This document shows positions 1 through 8,865 of a DNA stretch of 64,000 nucleotides, in pieces. Source of the DNA: Chryseomicrobium excrementi (lineage in GTDB: Bacteria > Bacillota > Bacilli > Bacillales_A > Planococcaceae); assembly GCF_002798305.1 (NCBI RefSeq), contig NZ_PCGR01000001.1:496001-560000 (forward strand). The letters run 5' to 3'. The notes under the pieces are model-generated. The model ran no database searches. It was not told the origin of the DNA and saw nothing but the letters and a program-made list of their open reading frames with translations. The position numbers and the translations under genes were made by a program. How positions within the stretch are numbered: the first letter of the stretch is position 1; every line of letters starts with the position of its first letter.

Positions 1-621
1 TTGCGCTGTAAGGGGATTGTCACTAGAGGCATTCAGTTGATGAACAAGAGATGCTGCTACAAGGTGTGGGAAATGGCTCACGACAGCCGTCATTTCATCG
101 TGTTCAGTTGCTGACAACTGGAGCACTTTTGCTTTGGCTGGTTGCAACAATTGTTTAAAGTTATCAACTTGTTGCTGGCTGACAAAATCGGACGGACACA
201 GTATGAAAAACGCATTTTCAAATAAATGTGCACGCGCCGCTGTCACGCCACTTTTGTGAGAACCCGCCATTGGGTGCCCACCTAGGAATGGCAACTGTAA
301 AGAATTCGCTAAATCTACGATTTCTTTTTTTGTACTTCCAGTGTCCACTAAAAGAGCATTTGGTTTGAGCGTCCATTTTGTTGCCTCTTGTAAGAGCTTC
401 TTGGTCGTATTGACCGGTGTAGCAAAAATGATGATGTCTGCGTCTCTCACAGAGCGCGCTAAAGAGTACGCCATTTCGTCAATGACGTCAATTCGCTTAG
501 CGGTCCTTACTGTGTTGGCATCGACATCATAGCCTATCACATGGCAATCCGGATTTCTTCGTAGTGCAAGAGACAAACTACCTCCGATTAAGCCGAGCCC
601 CACGGTTACTATTGTTGTCAA
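1..621 (-). CDS. tyrA: Prephenate dehydrogenase, 3' end outside the window
   Basis: This enzyme oxidatively decarboxylates prephenate to 4-hydroxyphenylpyruvate in tyrosine synthesis. About 207 residues are visible and the frame is open to the window edge, so the C-terminus is cut off by the window. The N-terminus holds the Rossmann motif GLGLIGGS at about residues 8-15. Further on are the family motif GGHPMAGSHKSG and a stretch rich in catalytic-domain residues (AVVSHFPHLVAASL). No ATG fits; I chose the TTG at 621, six bases after the hisC stop, because it places the Rossmann strand at the usual distance. It is the last visible gene of the aroC-aroB-aroH-hisC-tyrA run, where aroE (EPSP synthase) normally follows. 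Confidence 0.93.
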   Translation of the reverse strand, partial: MTTIVTVGLGLIGGSLSLALRRNPDCHVIGYDVDANTVRTAKRIDVIDEMAYSLARSVRDADIIIFATPVNTTKKLLQEATKWTLKPNALLVDTGSTKKEIVDLANSLQLPFLGGHPMAGSHKSGVTAARAHLFENAFFILCPSDFVSQQQVDNFKQLLQPAKAKVLQLSATEHDEMTAVVSHFPHLVAASLVHQLNASSDNPLTAQ

Positions 622-627
622 AACGTA

Positions 628-1725
628 TCACACTTTCTCTTTGCTCACGAGATGTAACAATTCTCTAAGCAATCCTTCATTTTGTTCTTTCGTTCCTATC
701 GTGATGCGAATCGTTCCTGGCAAGCCAAGCGCATTTCCACTTCGGATGATGTACCCTTTCGACATCAAGTACTGGAATGCCTCATCACTGTCTTGTTCAA
801 TATCGATTAAGATGAAATTCGTTTCAGTAGGGTAATATCGCAACTTATGTTCCTTACAAAACTCAATGTATTGCTGCTTCCCTTTTTCGTTCTGCTCGAT
901 TGTGTGCTTAATAAACTGCTGATCTGCAAGAGCAACCTGCGCCGCCACTTGACTGATTGACGTATTGTTAAAAGGCTCTCTTGTTGGCTCGAGCTGTTGC
1001 ACCACTTCCTCAGAACCCACTCCGTATCCAACTCGGAAAGCTGCCAAACCGTATGCTTTAGAGAATGTACGTAAAATAAGCAGGTTGGGGAACTGCTGTA
1101 TCCATGAAAGAGATTCTTCATAGTCTTCTGAAGATACATATTCGTAATAGGCTTCATCTAAAACTACCAACACGTCATTTGGTACTTTTTTAAGGAATTG
1201 ATAGATCTCTCTAGAAGGCGTCAGCGTCCCTGTAGGATTGTTAGGATTACAAATCCATACGACCGCCGTCTCTTCAGTCACTTTTTCTAGCATAGCATCC
1301 AGATCATGTGAGCCGTCTTCTTTGAGAGGAACCGCAATATAAGGAGAGCCTTCAATACGTGCATTATGTGCATATTGACTGAACGTAATAGCTGCTCCAA
1401 CAGAATTCACTTCTGGAGACAGGAGTGCACGAGTCACCAGTAAAATGACTTCATCTGATCCATTTCCAAAAATCAGCTGCTCTGGTTTTACTGATAAGTG
1501 AGCGGCAACTGCTTCACGCAGACTCGATGCATAACCGTCTGGATACAAAGCAAAATCAAGTGAAGCACCTGCCAACGCTTCTCGAACTTTTGGTGAAGAA
1601 CCGTACGGATTTTCATTTGATGCCAGTTTGATGACTTCTTGTAAGCCGAACTGCTTTTTTACTTCATCCATCGTTCTACCTGGCTTATAAGCCTGTAAAC
1701 CTTTTAATTGCTGCTTAAATTTCAT
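628..1725 (-). CDS. hisC: Histidinol-phosphate / aromatic aminotransferase
   Basis: This is a PLP-dependent class I/II aminotransferase of 365 residues. It transaminates imidazole acetol phosphate in histidine synthesis and, in Bacillus, also the aromatic keto acids made by the adjacent tyrA product. Visible motifs are NENPYG near the N-terminus (about 38-43), CNPNNPTG in mid-protein (about 160), DEAYYEY, and the PLP-lysine context TFSKAYGLAAFRVGYG (about 222). Two ATGs are adjacent at 1728 and 1725. The second is preferred because GAGGAA sits only three bases from the first. Location between aroH and tyrA, rather than in a his operon, is the usual Bacillales arrangement. The trp operon that separates aroH and hisC in B. 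subtilis is absent. Confidence 0.93.
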   Translation of the reverse strand: MKFKQQLKGLQAYKPGRTMDEVKKQFGLQEVIKLASNENPYGSSPKVREALAGASLDFALYPDGYASSLREAVAAHLSVKPEQLIFGNGSDEVILLVTRALLSPEVNSVGAAITFSQYAHNARIEGSPYIAVPLKEDGSHDLDAMLEKVTEETAVVWICNPNNPTGTLTPSREIYQFLKKVPNDVLVVLDEAYYEYVSSEDYEESLSWIQQFPNLLILRTFSKAYGLAAFRVGYGVGSEEVVQQLEPTREPFNNTSISQVAAQVALADQQFIKHTIEQNEKGKQQYIEFCKEHKLRYYPTETNFILIDIEQDSDEAFQYLMSKGYIIRSGNALGLPGTIRITIGTKEQNEGLLRELLHLVSKEKV

Positions 1726-1735
1726 CATCAGTTCC

Positions 1736-2101
1736 TCATTTCTTTACTAAATCAGGTCGAAGAGAAATGGCTTCATTCAAATACACATGTTGAATCTCAT
1801 TTTGCGCTACAGTTGTATTCACGTGCATCATAATTCGTATGCATCTCGGGAGACTTGGTTGTACATTCATCTCATGTGTACACATAACCGGTACATACTC
1901 CCATCCCTCAATAGTGCGTACTGCTTTTGCGGGAAAAGCGGACACAATATCCGGTGTCGTGGAGATGATGACAGATGCCACTCCTTCAGGTTCAATGTGG
2001 TTTTCTTTCGCCATTTCGCGTGCCAGCGTCTGAGTGGCTTCCATTACTGCTTCTGGTTGGTCAATCTCAATGGTTGTTGCGCCTCGTACGCCTCGTATCA
2101 T
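1736..2101 (-). CDS. aroH: Monofunctional chorismate mutase, AroH type
   Basis: This 121-residue protein converts chorismate to prephenate, the branch step to phenylalanine and tyrosine. It has the trimeric AroH fold signature: MIRGVRGATTIE at the N-terminus (Arg7-type active-site residue), then the GVASVIISTTPDIVSAFPA block with catalytic residues, and CIRIMMHVNT near the end. The longer frame could start at 2128, but ATG 2101 has GGAGG seven bases upstream and matches the family start. The start overlaps the aroB stop by four bases (ATGA), implying translational coupling. Confidence 0.94.
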   Translation of the reverse strand: MIRGVRGATTIEIDQPEAVMEATQTLAREMAKENHIEPEGVASVIISTTPDIVSAFPAKAVRTIEGWEYVPVMCTHEMNVQPSLPRCIRIMMHVNTTVAQNEIQHVYLNEAISLRPDLVKK

Positions 2102-3165
2102 AGCTGGTCCTCCTTCAACCATGCACATAGTTGGGTATGTGCGTAGTGTACCTGTTCTTCAGTGACTGTCGCAAGTGTCGGTTTCGAAATTTCAGATAAA
2201 ACAACAAATTGCAGTTCAGTCGCTGTGTTTTTCTTATCTTTTCTAATAAACTCCATGATGGACTCAAACGGAAAACTCAGCACTTCATTTGTTGGATACC
2301 CGAGTGCAAGCATCTGGCGTAACCACGTCTTAGCTAAGTCACGTTGTTCACTTAGTAAAAACGTGATGACCAGACCAATGGCTACTGCTTCTCCGTGTTT
2401 TAACCGTCCGTAGCCCGCAAGAGCTTCTATCCCGTGGCCGTAAGTATGACCGAGATTTAGAAACTTCCGCTCGTAGGTTTCAAATTCATCTCTTTCCACG
2501 ATAGCAGCTTTCACTGCAATTCCTTTTGCAAGCTGTTCCTGCCAGTTTAGCGCTTTTAAATCAATCATAGATTTCAATTGCAACAATTCTTTTGCCCACA
2601 CAGCGTCAGATAATAACGCATGTTTGATCAGTTCCGTGTATCCTGAACGAATCTCGCTGTCCGGCAATGTTTGGAGAAAATGCGTATCAAAAATCACAGC
2701 TAGCGGCTGATGGAAAGCTCCTATCATATTTTTGCCGAGTGTATGATTGATTCCAGTCTTACCTCCAACTGCACTGTCATGAGCCAATATGGTTGTTGGA
2801 AGTTGTATAAAGGGGATGCCTCTCATATAAGTGGCTGCAACAAAACCTGTAAAGTCTCCTACAGCACCGCCGCCAAATGCAAGTAAAACCGTTTTTCTAG
2901 AGGCCTTACTTTCTAGTAAGTAAGCAAGCGCTCGATCATATTCAGTGAGCGTCTTGGTAGCCTCGCCAGACTTTAATAAGTACTTGTCAAAGTTAAACGA
3001 TACCTGTTGTTGAAAATAGGTGCCGTGAAGATTCCAGACATGTTGATCTGCAAATACGATAATGCGGTCCGCGTTGTCTGGAAGCACTTTTTCTAGATGG
3101 CGAATAGCTTGCTTTTCAAGAATCACAGAGTACTTTCTCTCTTTAGCTTGAATCGTTAATTCCAC
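2098..3165 (-). CDS. aroB: 3-dehydroquinate synthase
   Basis: This NAD- and metal-dependent enzyme cyclises DAHP to 3-dehydroquinate, the second step of the shikimate pathway. The 355-residue length is typical. Diagnostic motifs are AFGGGAVGDFTGFVAATYMRG (cofactor-binding, about 97-117), the HDSAVGGKTGINH block with substrate lysines (about 128-140), and metal ligands in LNLGHTYGHGIEA (about 245) plus LKHGEAVAIG. The start is GTG at 3165 with AAAGGAG nine bases upstream. It lies three bases after aroC and overlaps aroH, so all three are likely one transcript. Confidence 0.96.
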   Translation of the reverse strand: MELTIQAKERKYSVILEKQAIRHLEKVLPDNADRIIVFADQHVWNLHGTYFQQQVSFNFDKYLLKSGEATKTLTEYDRALAYLLESKASRKTVLLAFGGGAVGDFTGFVAATYMRGIPFIQLPTTILAHDSAVGGKTGINHTLGKNMIGAFHQPLAVIFDTHFLQTLPDSEIRSGYTELIKHALLSDAVWAKELLQLKSMIDLKALNWQEQLAKGIAVKAAIVERDEFETYERKFLNLGHTYGHGIEALAGYGRLKHGEAVAIGLVITFLLSEQRDLAKTWLRQMLALGYPTNEVLSFPFESIMEFIRKDKKNTATELQFVVLSEISKPTLATVTEEQVHYAHTQLCAWLKEDQL

Positions 3166-3168
3166 GTA

Positions 3169-4350
3169 TTAAAACTCCTTTGCTTCATTCCGTCGCTTCT
3201 CAACGGCCTCCTGCAGTTGAGCAAGATGATCAGAAGGGAAAGTTTCCAAAATGGCTTGAGCAATCTCCCAGGCAATGACATGTTCTGCCACAACAGATGC
3301 TGCTGGTACTGCACATGCATCTGAACGCTCGATGCTAGCTTTAAACACTTCTTTCGTTTCGATATCTACGCTTTCAAGAGGTTTATACAGTGTTGGGATC
3401 GGCTTCATAACTCCACGAACCACAATTGGCATTCCAGTAGACATGCCTCCCTCAGTTCCACCCAATCGGTTGGTCTCCCGGTAGTAACCATGCTGTTCAT
3501 CGTATCGAATCTGATCATGCACTTGGCTACCCGGTAAATTGGCCATCTCAAAACCAAGTCCAAGTTCCACTCCTTTGAACGCATTGATGCTCATCATGGC
3601 AAAGGCAAGGCGCGCATCCAGTTTGCGGTCGTAATGAACATAGCTTCCTACTCCTTCTGGCATGCCAGTCACTCGAACTTCCACTACCCCACCGATCGTA
3701 TCTCCTGCTTTTTTAGCAGCATCAATCGCAGCAACCATTTGTTCAGATGCAACTGGATCTGCCGTATAAACAGGGTCTTGTGACGTTCGCTCAATCAACT
3801 CTTCAACTGTCAGTTTTTCTGCAAGGGATCGGTCTGCGTGAACACCACCAATTGTCGTTACATAGCCTATAACTTGAATTCCAAGTTGTTCTAGAAGTTG
3901 TTTTGCCACTGCCCCGGCTGCCACTCGGACAGTTGTTTCACGCGCAGATGAGCGTTCTAATACATTTCGTAGATCCCTATGTTGATATTTAATGCCTCCG
4001 ACTAAGTCTGCATGTCCTGGCCTTGGACGAGAAATCTGACGCTTGATTTCACTTTCATCCATTCCTTCGTCTAGAGGTTCCACTCCCATGATATGCGTCC
4101 AGTGCTTCCAATCATCATTGGTTACTTGAAGACAAATTGGTGAGCCAAGAGATTTCCCATGACGAACTCCTGCAGTGATTGCAATCAAATCTTTTTCAAT
4201 CTGCATTCGTCGCCCTCGTCCGTGGCCTCCTTGTCTTCTACGTAAAGAATCATTTAATTTTTCAATCGAAAGAGGAAACTGTGCGGGTACTCCTTCAATA
4301 ATGGTTGTCAGTTGAGGTCCATGAGACTCTCCTGCTGTTAAATAACGCAA
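3169..4350 (-). CDS. aroC: Chorismate synthase
   Basis: This FMN-dependent enzyme eliminates phosphate from EPSP to give chorismate, the common precursor of aromatic amino acids, folate and menaquinone. At 393 residues it is full length. Signatures are GESHGP at residues 7-12, [14 protein letters not shown] (about 37-50), RPRPGHADL (about 108), [17 protein letters not shown] (about 133) and the C-terminal [15 protein letters not shown]. The start is TTG, preceded by GGGAGAAAG. It heads the aroC-aroB-aroH-hisC-tyrA cluster. In B. subtilis cheR lies between ndk and this gene (called aroF there); here that gap holds only 126 bases and no cheR. Confidence 0.96.
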   Translation of the reverse strand: MRYLTAGESHGPQLTTIIEGVPAQFPLSIEKLNDSLRRRQGGHGRGRRMQIEKDLIAITAGVRHGKSLGSPICLQVTNDDWKHWTHIMGVEPLDEGMDESEIKRQISRPRPGHADLVGGIKYQHRDLRNVLERSSARETTVRVAAGAVAKQLLEQLGIQVIGYVTTIGGVHADRSLAEKLTVEELIERTSQDPVYTADPVASEQMVAAIDAAKKAGDTIGGVVEVRVTGMPEGVGSYVHYDRKLDARLAFAMMSINAFKGVELGLGFEMANLPGSQVHDQIRYDEQHGYYRETNRLGGTEGGMSTGMPIVVRGVMKPIPTLYKPLESVDIETKEVFKASIERSDACAVPAASVVAEHVIAWEIAQAILETFPSDHLAQLQEAVEKRRNEAKEF

Positions 4351-4435
4351 AATAACTTTCTCCCTTCAACTCGCTAAAGTATTATGTGTTCCACTATACC
4401 ACAATCATACGGGATTCTGGAACGCTGGGCACCTA

Positions 4436-4470
4436 GAAAAATAAAAAAAGACACCCTTTCGGATGTCTTT
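4436..4470 (-). terminator. Rho-independent terminator after ndk
   Basis: Reading the minus strand, a hairpin with AAAGACA/TGTCTTT arms is followed by a run of T residues. It lies seven bases past the ndk stop and separates ndk from aroC. Confidence 0.8.
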
Positions 4471-4476
4471 CGTTGA

Positions 4477-4923
4477 TTAGTTGATCCAGTCGTTAGAAGA
4501 TTTTGTGTATGTAACAAGCTCTTCTTGTTTGAAGAATAAACCAATTTCACGTTCAGCTGATTCAGGTGAATCAGAACCGTGAATGATATTTTTTCCAACT
4601 GTTACAGCGAAGTCGCCACGAACAGTTCCTGGAGCTGAATCTTTAGGATTTGTAGCGCCCATCATTAAACGAGCTGTTGAGATGACGTTTTCGCCTTCCC
4701 ATACCATAGCAAATACTGGACCAGAAGTGATGAAGTCTACTAGTTCACCGAAGAACGGACGCTCTTTGTGCTCTCCGTAGTGCTGTTCAGCAAGCTCAGT
4801 TGGGATTTGCATTAATTTAGCACCAACAAGTTGGAAGCCTTTTTTCTCGAAACGGCCAACGATTTCACCGATAAGGTTACGTTGAACGCCGTCAGGTTTT
4901 ACCATTAAAAATGTCTTTTCCAT
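4477..4923 (-). CDS. ndk: Nucleoside diphosphate kinase
   Basis: This enzyme transfers the gamma phosphate from ATP to NDPs and so balances (d)NTP pools. It has 148 residues, the standard length. The N-terminus [19 protein letters not shown] is diagnostic. The phospho-histidine is in the motif [16 protein letters not shown] (about residues 112-127). The start is ATG with AGGAGCGACTACA upstream. It follows hepT in the same direction, as in other Bacillales, and ends in its own terminator. Confidence 0.97.
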   Translation of the reverse strand: MEKTFLMVKPDGVQRNLIGEIVGRFEKKGFQLVGAKLMQIPTELAEQHYGEHKERPFFGELVDFITSGPVFAMVWEGENVISTARLMMGATNPKDSAPGTVRGDFAVTVGKNIIHGSDSPESAEREIGLFFKQEELVTYTKSSNDWIN

Positions 4924-4990
4924 TGTAGTCGCTCCTTAAAATCAAGTTTCACACGTTTAAAATCGTACCATTACCCTCCAAGAAATTCAA

Positions 4991-5965
4991 TTAAAATTTG
5001 CGTTTGCTCATGAATAGAGCAATGTTCTGGAGTGATCTTTTTGCAGAACTTTTAGGAAGGTGTTTGATTTCGTTCATTGCTTTTTCAAGATACAGATTGC
5101 TAACACGTTTTGCTTGCTCTAGCCCCTTAGATTTTCTAAGTGCTGCAAGTAGTTCGTGACGAGTCTGCTCCGTCGTGTCCCCACGCTGAATGCGAGCAAG
5201 TAATTCTTTGACCCCGTCTTCATCTCGGGCATAGACTACCGGTAATGTAATGTTACCTAGTAAGAGATCACTTCCTGCTGGCTTTCCGAGCATCTCGTCA
5301 GTTGATACGATATCTAAAATATCATCTACAATCTGAAATGACATACCGACATAATATCCAAAATTGCGCAAATGGATACGGTCTTTTTCGTCAACATCCG
5401 CAGCGAGTGCGCCAAGTTCACAAGACACACTAATTAATAGAGCTGTCTTACGCCGAATACGCTTTAAATATTCTTTTACTGTTAACTGATACAAGCGTTT
5501 ATCTTCAACTTGTTCAATCTCTCCAAGACAAAGTTCAACCATTGTGTCAGACAGTAATTGATGCGCATACGTACTTTCCACTCTGGATAAGGAGGCAATC
5601 GCTTTAGAGAATAAGAAGTCTCCCGTATACATCGCCATGCGATTATCCCACTCTGCTTTCACAGTTGGTCTTCCACGGCGAGTATCTGCATCATCTATAA
5701 CATCATCGTGGACGAGTGACGCCATATGGATGAGTTCAACAGGAACTGCAACATGCTTTATGCGGTCAATAGAGAACTCACCAAATTTTGCAGCAAGCAA
5801 TACGAAGACCGGTCGAATTCGCTTCCCTCCAGCTTGTAACAGATGAAGAGATGCTTCTGTCAACAAGGCAGAATCGGATTGAACTGATGCAGTAAGCTCA
5901 GCTTCTACTTGATCTAAGTCAGGACGTAGATCTGTATATAAGGCTTTCAATTTCAACTTATCCAC
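4991..5965 (-). CDS. hepT: Heptaprenyl diphosphate synthase component II
   Basis: This is the catalytic subunit that extends farnesyl diphosphate with isopentenyl diphosphate to the side chain of menaquinone. It is a 324-residue trans-prenyltransferase. The first Asp-rich motif is LVHDDVIDDADTRRGRPT (about 85-102), the second is QIVDDILD (about 210). GGKRIRPV near residue 47 binds the diphosphate. It starts with GTG at 5965, 16 bases after menG. The non-catalytic partner HepS is two genes upstream in the same cluster, which supports the heptaprenyl rather than a shorter-chain assignment. Confidence 0.95.
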   Translation of the reverse strand: MDKLKLKALYTDLRPDLDQVEAELTASVQSDSALLTEASLHLLQAGGKRIRPVFVLLAAKFGEFSIDRIKHVAVPVELIHMASLVHDDVIDDADTRRGRPTVKAEWDNRMAMYTGDFLFSKAIASLSRVESTYAHQLLSDTMVELCLGEIEQVEDKRLYQLTVKEYLKRIRRKTALLISVSCELGALAADVDEKDRIHLRNFGYYVGMSFQIVDDILDIVSTDEMLGKPAGSDLLLGNITLPVVYARDEDGVKELLARIQRGDTTEQTRHELLAALRKSKGLEQAKRVSNLYLEKAMNEIKHLPKSSAKRSLQNIALFMSKRKF

Positions 5966-5981
5966 TAAATACCATTCCTAA

Positions 5982-6680
5982 CTACATCTTATAGCCGATA
6001 TGCCGTGCTGCAGCTCCACCACTATAAGGCTTACTTGTTACGTTTGCAAAGCCGACTTCTTCAAACAGTTTAGTTAACTCTGTACGGTTTGGAAAGTCTT
6101 TTTGAGATTCTTGCAACCAGGAGTACTCATCATAGCTCTTTGCGAATAACTTTCCGAAAACAGGCATCACAAAGCGGAAATAGAGTCTAAAAAAGCCATT
6201 GAATAGTTTGGAATCTGGTTGAGACGTTTCAAGACAAACGACCATACCACCTGGTTTTACAACTCGGTACATTTCGCTTAATACTTTTTTATAATCAGGA
6301 ACATTGCGCAGTCCAAAGCCAATTGTCACATAGTCGAATTGGTTGTCGTCAAATGGTAGCTCCATCGCGTTCCCATGAATCAAGTCAATCTGCGGGTAAG
6401 ACTTTACTTTCTCGCGGCCAACAGACAACATGTTCTGGCTAAAATCTAACCCCGTCACATGTCCTTCAGCACCAGCATCTTCAGCAAGAGCAATCGTCCA
6501 ATCTGCAGTTCCACAACAGACGTCTAAAGCTTTCGCTCCTTTTTTTACTGCCATGGCACGCATTGTATCTTCACGCCAGCGCTTGTGCTGTTGAAAACTG
6601 ATGACTCCATTCATCGAATCGTAATTGGATGAAATCTTTTCAAAGACTTCATGAACGCGCTGTTCTTTTTCTTTCACCAT
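5982..6680 (-). CDS. menG: Demethylmenaquinone methyltransferase
   Basis: This SAM-dependent UbiE/MenG family enzyme performs the last step of menaquinone synthesis, methylating demethylmenaquinone. The 232 residues include the SAM motif [15 protein letters not shown] (about 49-63), [13 protein letters not shown], and the family block [21 protein letters not shown] (about 113). The chosen ATG at 6680 has AAGGTG upstream with six bases of spacing. An earlier in-frame start exists at 6689. It is sandwiched between hepS and hepT, so side-chain synthesis and ring methylation are co-expressed. Confidence 0.95.
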   Translation of the reverse strand: MVKEKEQRVHEVFEKISSNYDSMNGVISFQQHKRWREDTMRAMAVKKGAKALDVCCGTADWTIALAEDAGAEGHVTGLDFSQNMLSVGREKVKSYPQIDLIHGNAMELPFDDNQFDYVTIGFGLRNVPDYKKVLSEMYRVVKPGGMVVCLETSQPDSKLFNGFFRLYFRFVMPVFGKLFAKSYDEYSWLQESQKDFPNRTELTKLFEEVGFANVTSKPYSGGAAARHIGYKM

Positions 6681-6697
6681 TCCTAACACCTTCGTCC

Positions 6698-7363
6698 TTA
6701 CAATATAGTTTCACTTGGTGATGCTTTTTCGATAAGTTCCAAGAGAGATTGCTTAACTTCCTGATTTAAAGGAGCTTGATCTAGTTGCTGTTTGATCTGA
6801 CTAGCCATTACATCTAATGAATAAGGCAATTTATCAAAGTCTTCGAACAGAGCTAGTTGCTCCGCTAGTGGCATAAATTTAAGGGTTCCCAGTTCTGTAA
6901 ACAGAGCACGAGTAGGTTCCGTTACGATTACTTTTCTCGCGTGAATGACAGCTTGTTCGTCAGATGTATCATTCAAATACAAAAAGGAGCGAGATTCTGT
7001 CATCAATCGGATGGAATTTGTCAGACGAGTGATTAACTTCTGATAGCCATTTTTCGCGAGGAGCTGATAGTATTTTCCACTATAATAATCTCCTGCTAAA
7101 ACTTGAAGTTGCTGACTCTTTTGTAACGTGCCCATTTGAAGCACATCATCGTGACAAGAAAGTGCTAAATAAATAATGGTCGTTGCATGATAAGCATTAA
7201 CATCCTCTAAGTGTTCCTTCTCAAGTAATGGCAAATAGATAGATGCCATTTTCAGATCAGACAATTGAGGTATGCCCGTATGTTCAATCAATATCGGATG
7301 CCTTAAAATATCTTTTACTTCACGTCGCCATAGTTCAAGTTTCCCTTGTATAGAATTTGTCAT
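6698..7363 (-). CDS. hepS: Heptaprenyl diphosphate synthase component I
   Basis: This is the small non-catalytic subunit of heptaprenyl diphosphate synthase, needed with HepT for C35 chain length. The 221-residue product is poorly conserved but has the helical HepS pattern with [12 protein letters not shown] (about 75-86), where class II synthases keep a remnant of the Asp motif, and [15 protein letters not shown]. Its position between mtrB and menG is the Bacillus order. The start is uncertain: TTG 7378 and ATG 7372 lack a good ribosome site, while ATG 7363 has GGTGA eight bases before it. Confidence 0.88.
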   Translation of the reverse strand: MTNSIQGKLELWRREVKDILRHPILIEHTGIPQLSDLKMASIYLPLLEKEHLEDVNAYHATTIIYLALSCHDDVLQMGTLQKSQQLQVLAGDYYSGKYYQLLAKNGYQKLITRLTNSIRLMTESRSFLYLNDTSDEQAVIHARKVIVTEPTRALFTELGTLKFMPLAEQLALFEDFDKLPYSLDVMASQIKQQLDQAPLNQEVKQSLLELIEKASPSETIL

Positions 7364-7378
7364 TTGTTTCATCACCAA

Positions 7379-7603
7379 CTATTTGGATTTCGAGTCGCTC
7401 ATAACGGTACCATGTGCCGTTTGAATCTCAGCATACCCACGGATTTTGACAGCTGATGTATGGTCTGTGAACTGAGCGATCATTACTTCACCTGTATCTA
7501 ATTTTTCAGAGTGATGAAACTTCGTGTCTGTTCCTCGCGTTAATCCGATGACATGCACACCATCTTCAAGAGCTTTGATTACAATAAATTCATTATTAGA
7601 CAT
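7379..7603 (-). CDS. mtrB: Trp RNA-binding attenuation protein (TRAP)
   Basis: This 74-residue protein forms an 11-mer ring that, with bound tryptophan, binds repeated GAG/UAG triplets in leader RNAs and promotes termination. The sequence is close to the family: [19 protein letters not shown] with Trp-pocket residues, then [13 protein letters not shown] with the RNA-binding KKR-type surface, and [12 protein letters not shown]. It follows folE, as in the B. subtilis mtrAB operon. No trp genes and no TRAP target array are visible in this window, so its targets are elsewhere. Confidence 0.95.
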   Translation of the reverse strand: MSNNEFIVIKALEDGVHVIGLTRGTDTKFHHSEKLDTGEVMIAQFTDHTSAVKIRGYAEIQTAHGTVMSDSKSK

Positions 7604-7654
7604 TTCATCGTCTCCTAACTGTATTCTCTAGTTTACCACAAAAGGCACCTGAAA

Positions 7655-8224
7655 TTAGGTCATTTGTATGAACGAATGAATTTCCGAACGCTTTACTGCG
7701 TCATCTTCATAGACACCACGTGCGACTGCAGTAATAGTTTTTGCACCAGGTTTTTTGATTCCACGCATTGTCATACACATATGTTCCGCCTCTATAACTA
7801 CATATGCACCATATGGATTCAACATTTCCATAATGCTATCTGCAATTGTTGAAGTGATGCGTTCTTGAAGTTGTGGCCGGCGAGCAGTAGTTTCAACTGC
7901 ACGAGCCAGTTTGCTTAACCCGGTCACTACTCCGTTTCTCGGTATATAGGCCACATGCGCTTTTCCGTAGAAAGGTACTAGGTGGTGTTCACACATTGAA
8001 TGGAAAGGTATATCCTTTACGAGTACCAGTTCTTCATGATCTTCATGGAAAATTGTTTTAAAATATTCTTTCGGGTCTTGATGAAGTCCTTCAAACATTT
8101 CCGCATACATCTTAGCAACCCGTTTTGGTGTTTCAATTAAACCTTCGCGTGAAGAGTCTTCCCCTACGGCTTCAAGTATCATTTTTACAGCATTCTCTAT
8201 TTTATGTAAATCGACAGCAGTCAC
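7655..8224 (-). CDS. folE: GTP cyclohydrolase I
   Basis: This enzyme converts GTP to 7,8-dihydroneopterin triphosphate, opening tetrahydrofolate synthesis (mtrA in B. subtilis). The 189 residues include [14 protein letters not shown], the Zn/active-site segment [22 protein letters not shown] (about 71-92) and [15 protein letters not shown] (about 150). The reading frame can extend to 8251, but GTG 8224 follows GAGGGGG with seven bases spacing and is the better start. It precedes mtrB, with the hbs terminator upstream. Confidence 0.95.
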   Translation of the reverse strand: MTAVDLHKIENAVKMILEAVGEDSSREGLIETPKRVAKMYAEMFEGLHQDPKEYFKTIFHEDHEELVLVKDIPFHSMCEHHLVPFYGKAHVAYIPRNGVVTGLSKLARAVETTARRPQLQERITSTIADSIMEMLNPYGAYVVIEAEHMCMTMRGIKKPGAKTITAVARGVYEDDAVKRSEIHSFIQMT

Positions 8225-8302
8225 TCTAGATCCCCCTCTATCATTCATCATATGAATCTTAACACACCGCCTGTTGAAGGGGAAATCGTATATCTTGAAT
8301 CC

Positions 8303-8342
8303 GAAAAAATAAAAAGAGTAGCCTCTCGGAATGAGAAGCTAC
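8303..8342 (-). terminator. Terminator after hbs
   Basis: On the minus strand GTAGCTTCTC pairs with GAGAGGCTAC (one mismatch) and is followed by a T-rich tract. It lies 14 bases past the hbs stop and insulates hbs from folE-mtrB. Confidence 0.8.
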
Positions 8343-8355
8343 CCTATGTAAATCC

Positions 8356-8628
8356 TTATTTCACTGCATCTTTAAGTGCTTTACCTGGTTTGAAAGCAGG
8401 CACCTTAGAAGCTGCAATTTCGATTTCTTTACCAGTTTGTGGGTTACGACCTTTACGAGCCGCGCGCTCACGCACTTCAAAGTTACCAAAACCGATTAAT
8501 TGAACTTTGTTTCCTTCTGCAAGAGCAGATTGGATGGATTCAAATACAGCATCAACCGCTTTAGAAGCATCTTTCTTAGAAAGAGAAGCTGATTCTGCTA
8601 CAGCATTTACTAATTCTGTTTTATTCAC
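8356..8628 (-). CDS. hbs: DNA-binding protein HU
   Basis: This is a histone-like dimeric protein that bends and compacts DNA. The 90 residues are canonical from [20 protein letters not shown] onward, with [25 protein letters not shown]-type arm residues and the closing [16 protein letters not shown]. The open frame begins at 8637, but that GTG is part of the GGAGGTG ribosome site itself. The next GTG at 8628 restores the family N-terminus. It is a monocistronic gene with terminator downstream and promoter upstream. In sporulating relatives spoIVA lies just upstream, and here only its wreck remains. Confidence 0.96.
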   Translation of the reverse strand: MNKTELVNAVAESASLSKKDASKAVDAVFESIQSALAEGNKVQLIGFGNFEVRERAARKGRNPQTGKEIEIAASKVPAFKPGKALKDAVK

Positions 8629-8673
8629 ATCATTCACCTCCTCTCAAGGAAGATACAATCAATCTGTAAAAAG

Positions 8674-8700
8674 AGTATCACAACAAAAATACGTATGCAA
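8674..8700 (-). promoter_or_regulatory. Possible hbs promoter
   Basis: On the minus strand TTGCAT is followed about 15 bases later by a TGTGATACT segment resembling an extended -10. The spacing is short, so this is only a candidate. A small dyad (GAAATCG/CGATTTC, 8715-8739) lies just upstream. Confidence 0.4.
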
Positions 8701-8828
8701 CTGAATTTGCTATAGAAATCGTTGTTATAGCGCGATTTCGGCCAATTTTCTGAGTGACAATTCAGATTTTCAAACAAGCACAAAATATGGTAATAAGCAA
8801 CTAGTTTCCATAATATTTTTATGGACGA

Positions 8829-8857
8829 TAAAAAATCCAGTCTGAGACTGGATTTTA
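8829..8857. terminator. Bidirectional terminator after the spoIVA relic
   Basis: AAAATCCAGTC and GACTGGATTTT form a perfect hairpin with a TGA loop and A/T tails on both sides. It lies nine bases past the relic's final stop, as it would for an intact spoIVA. Confidence 0.8.
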
Positions 8858-8865
8858 GAGAGAAC

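Noticed and set aside
807-1157. A 116-codon frame overlapping hisC on the same strand
   Set aside because: It is an out-of-frame reading of hisC, whose catalytic motifs are continuous in the other frame.
4374-4598. A 74-codon minus-strand frame spanning the ndk end and terminator
   Set aside because: It reads through the ndk terminator hairpin in another frame and resembles no protein family.
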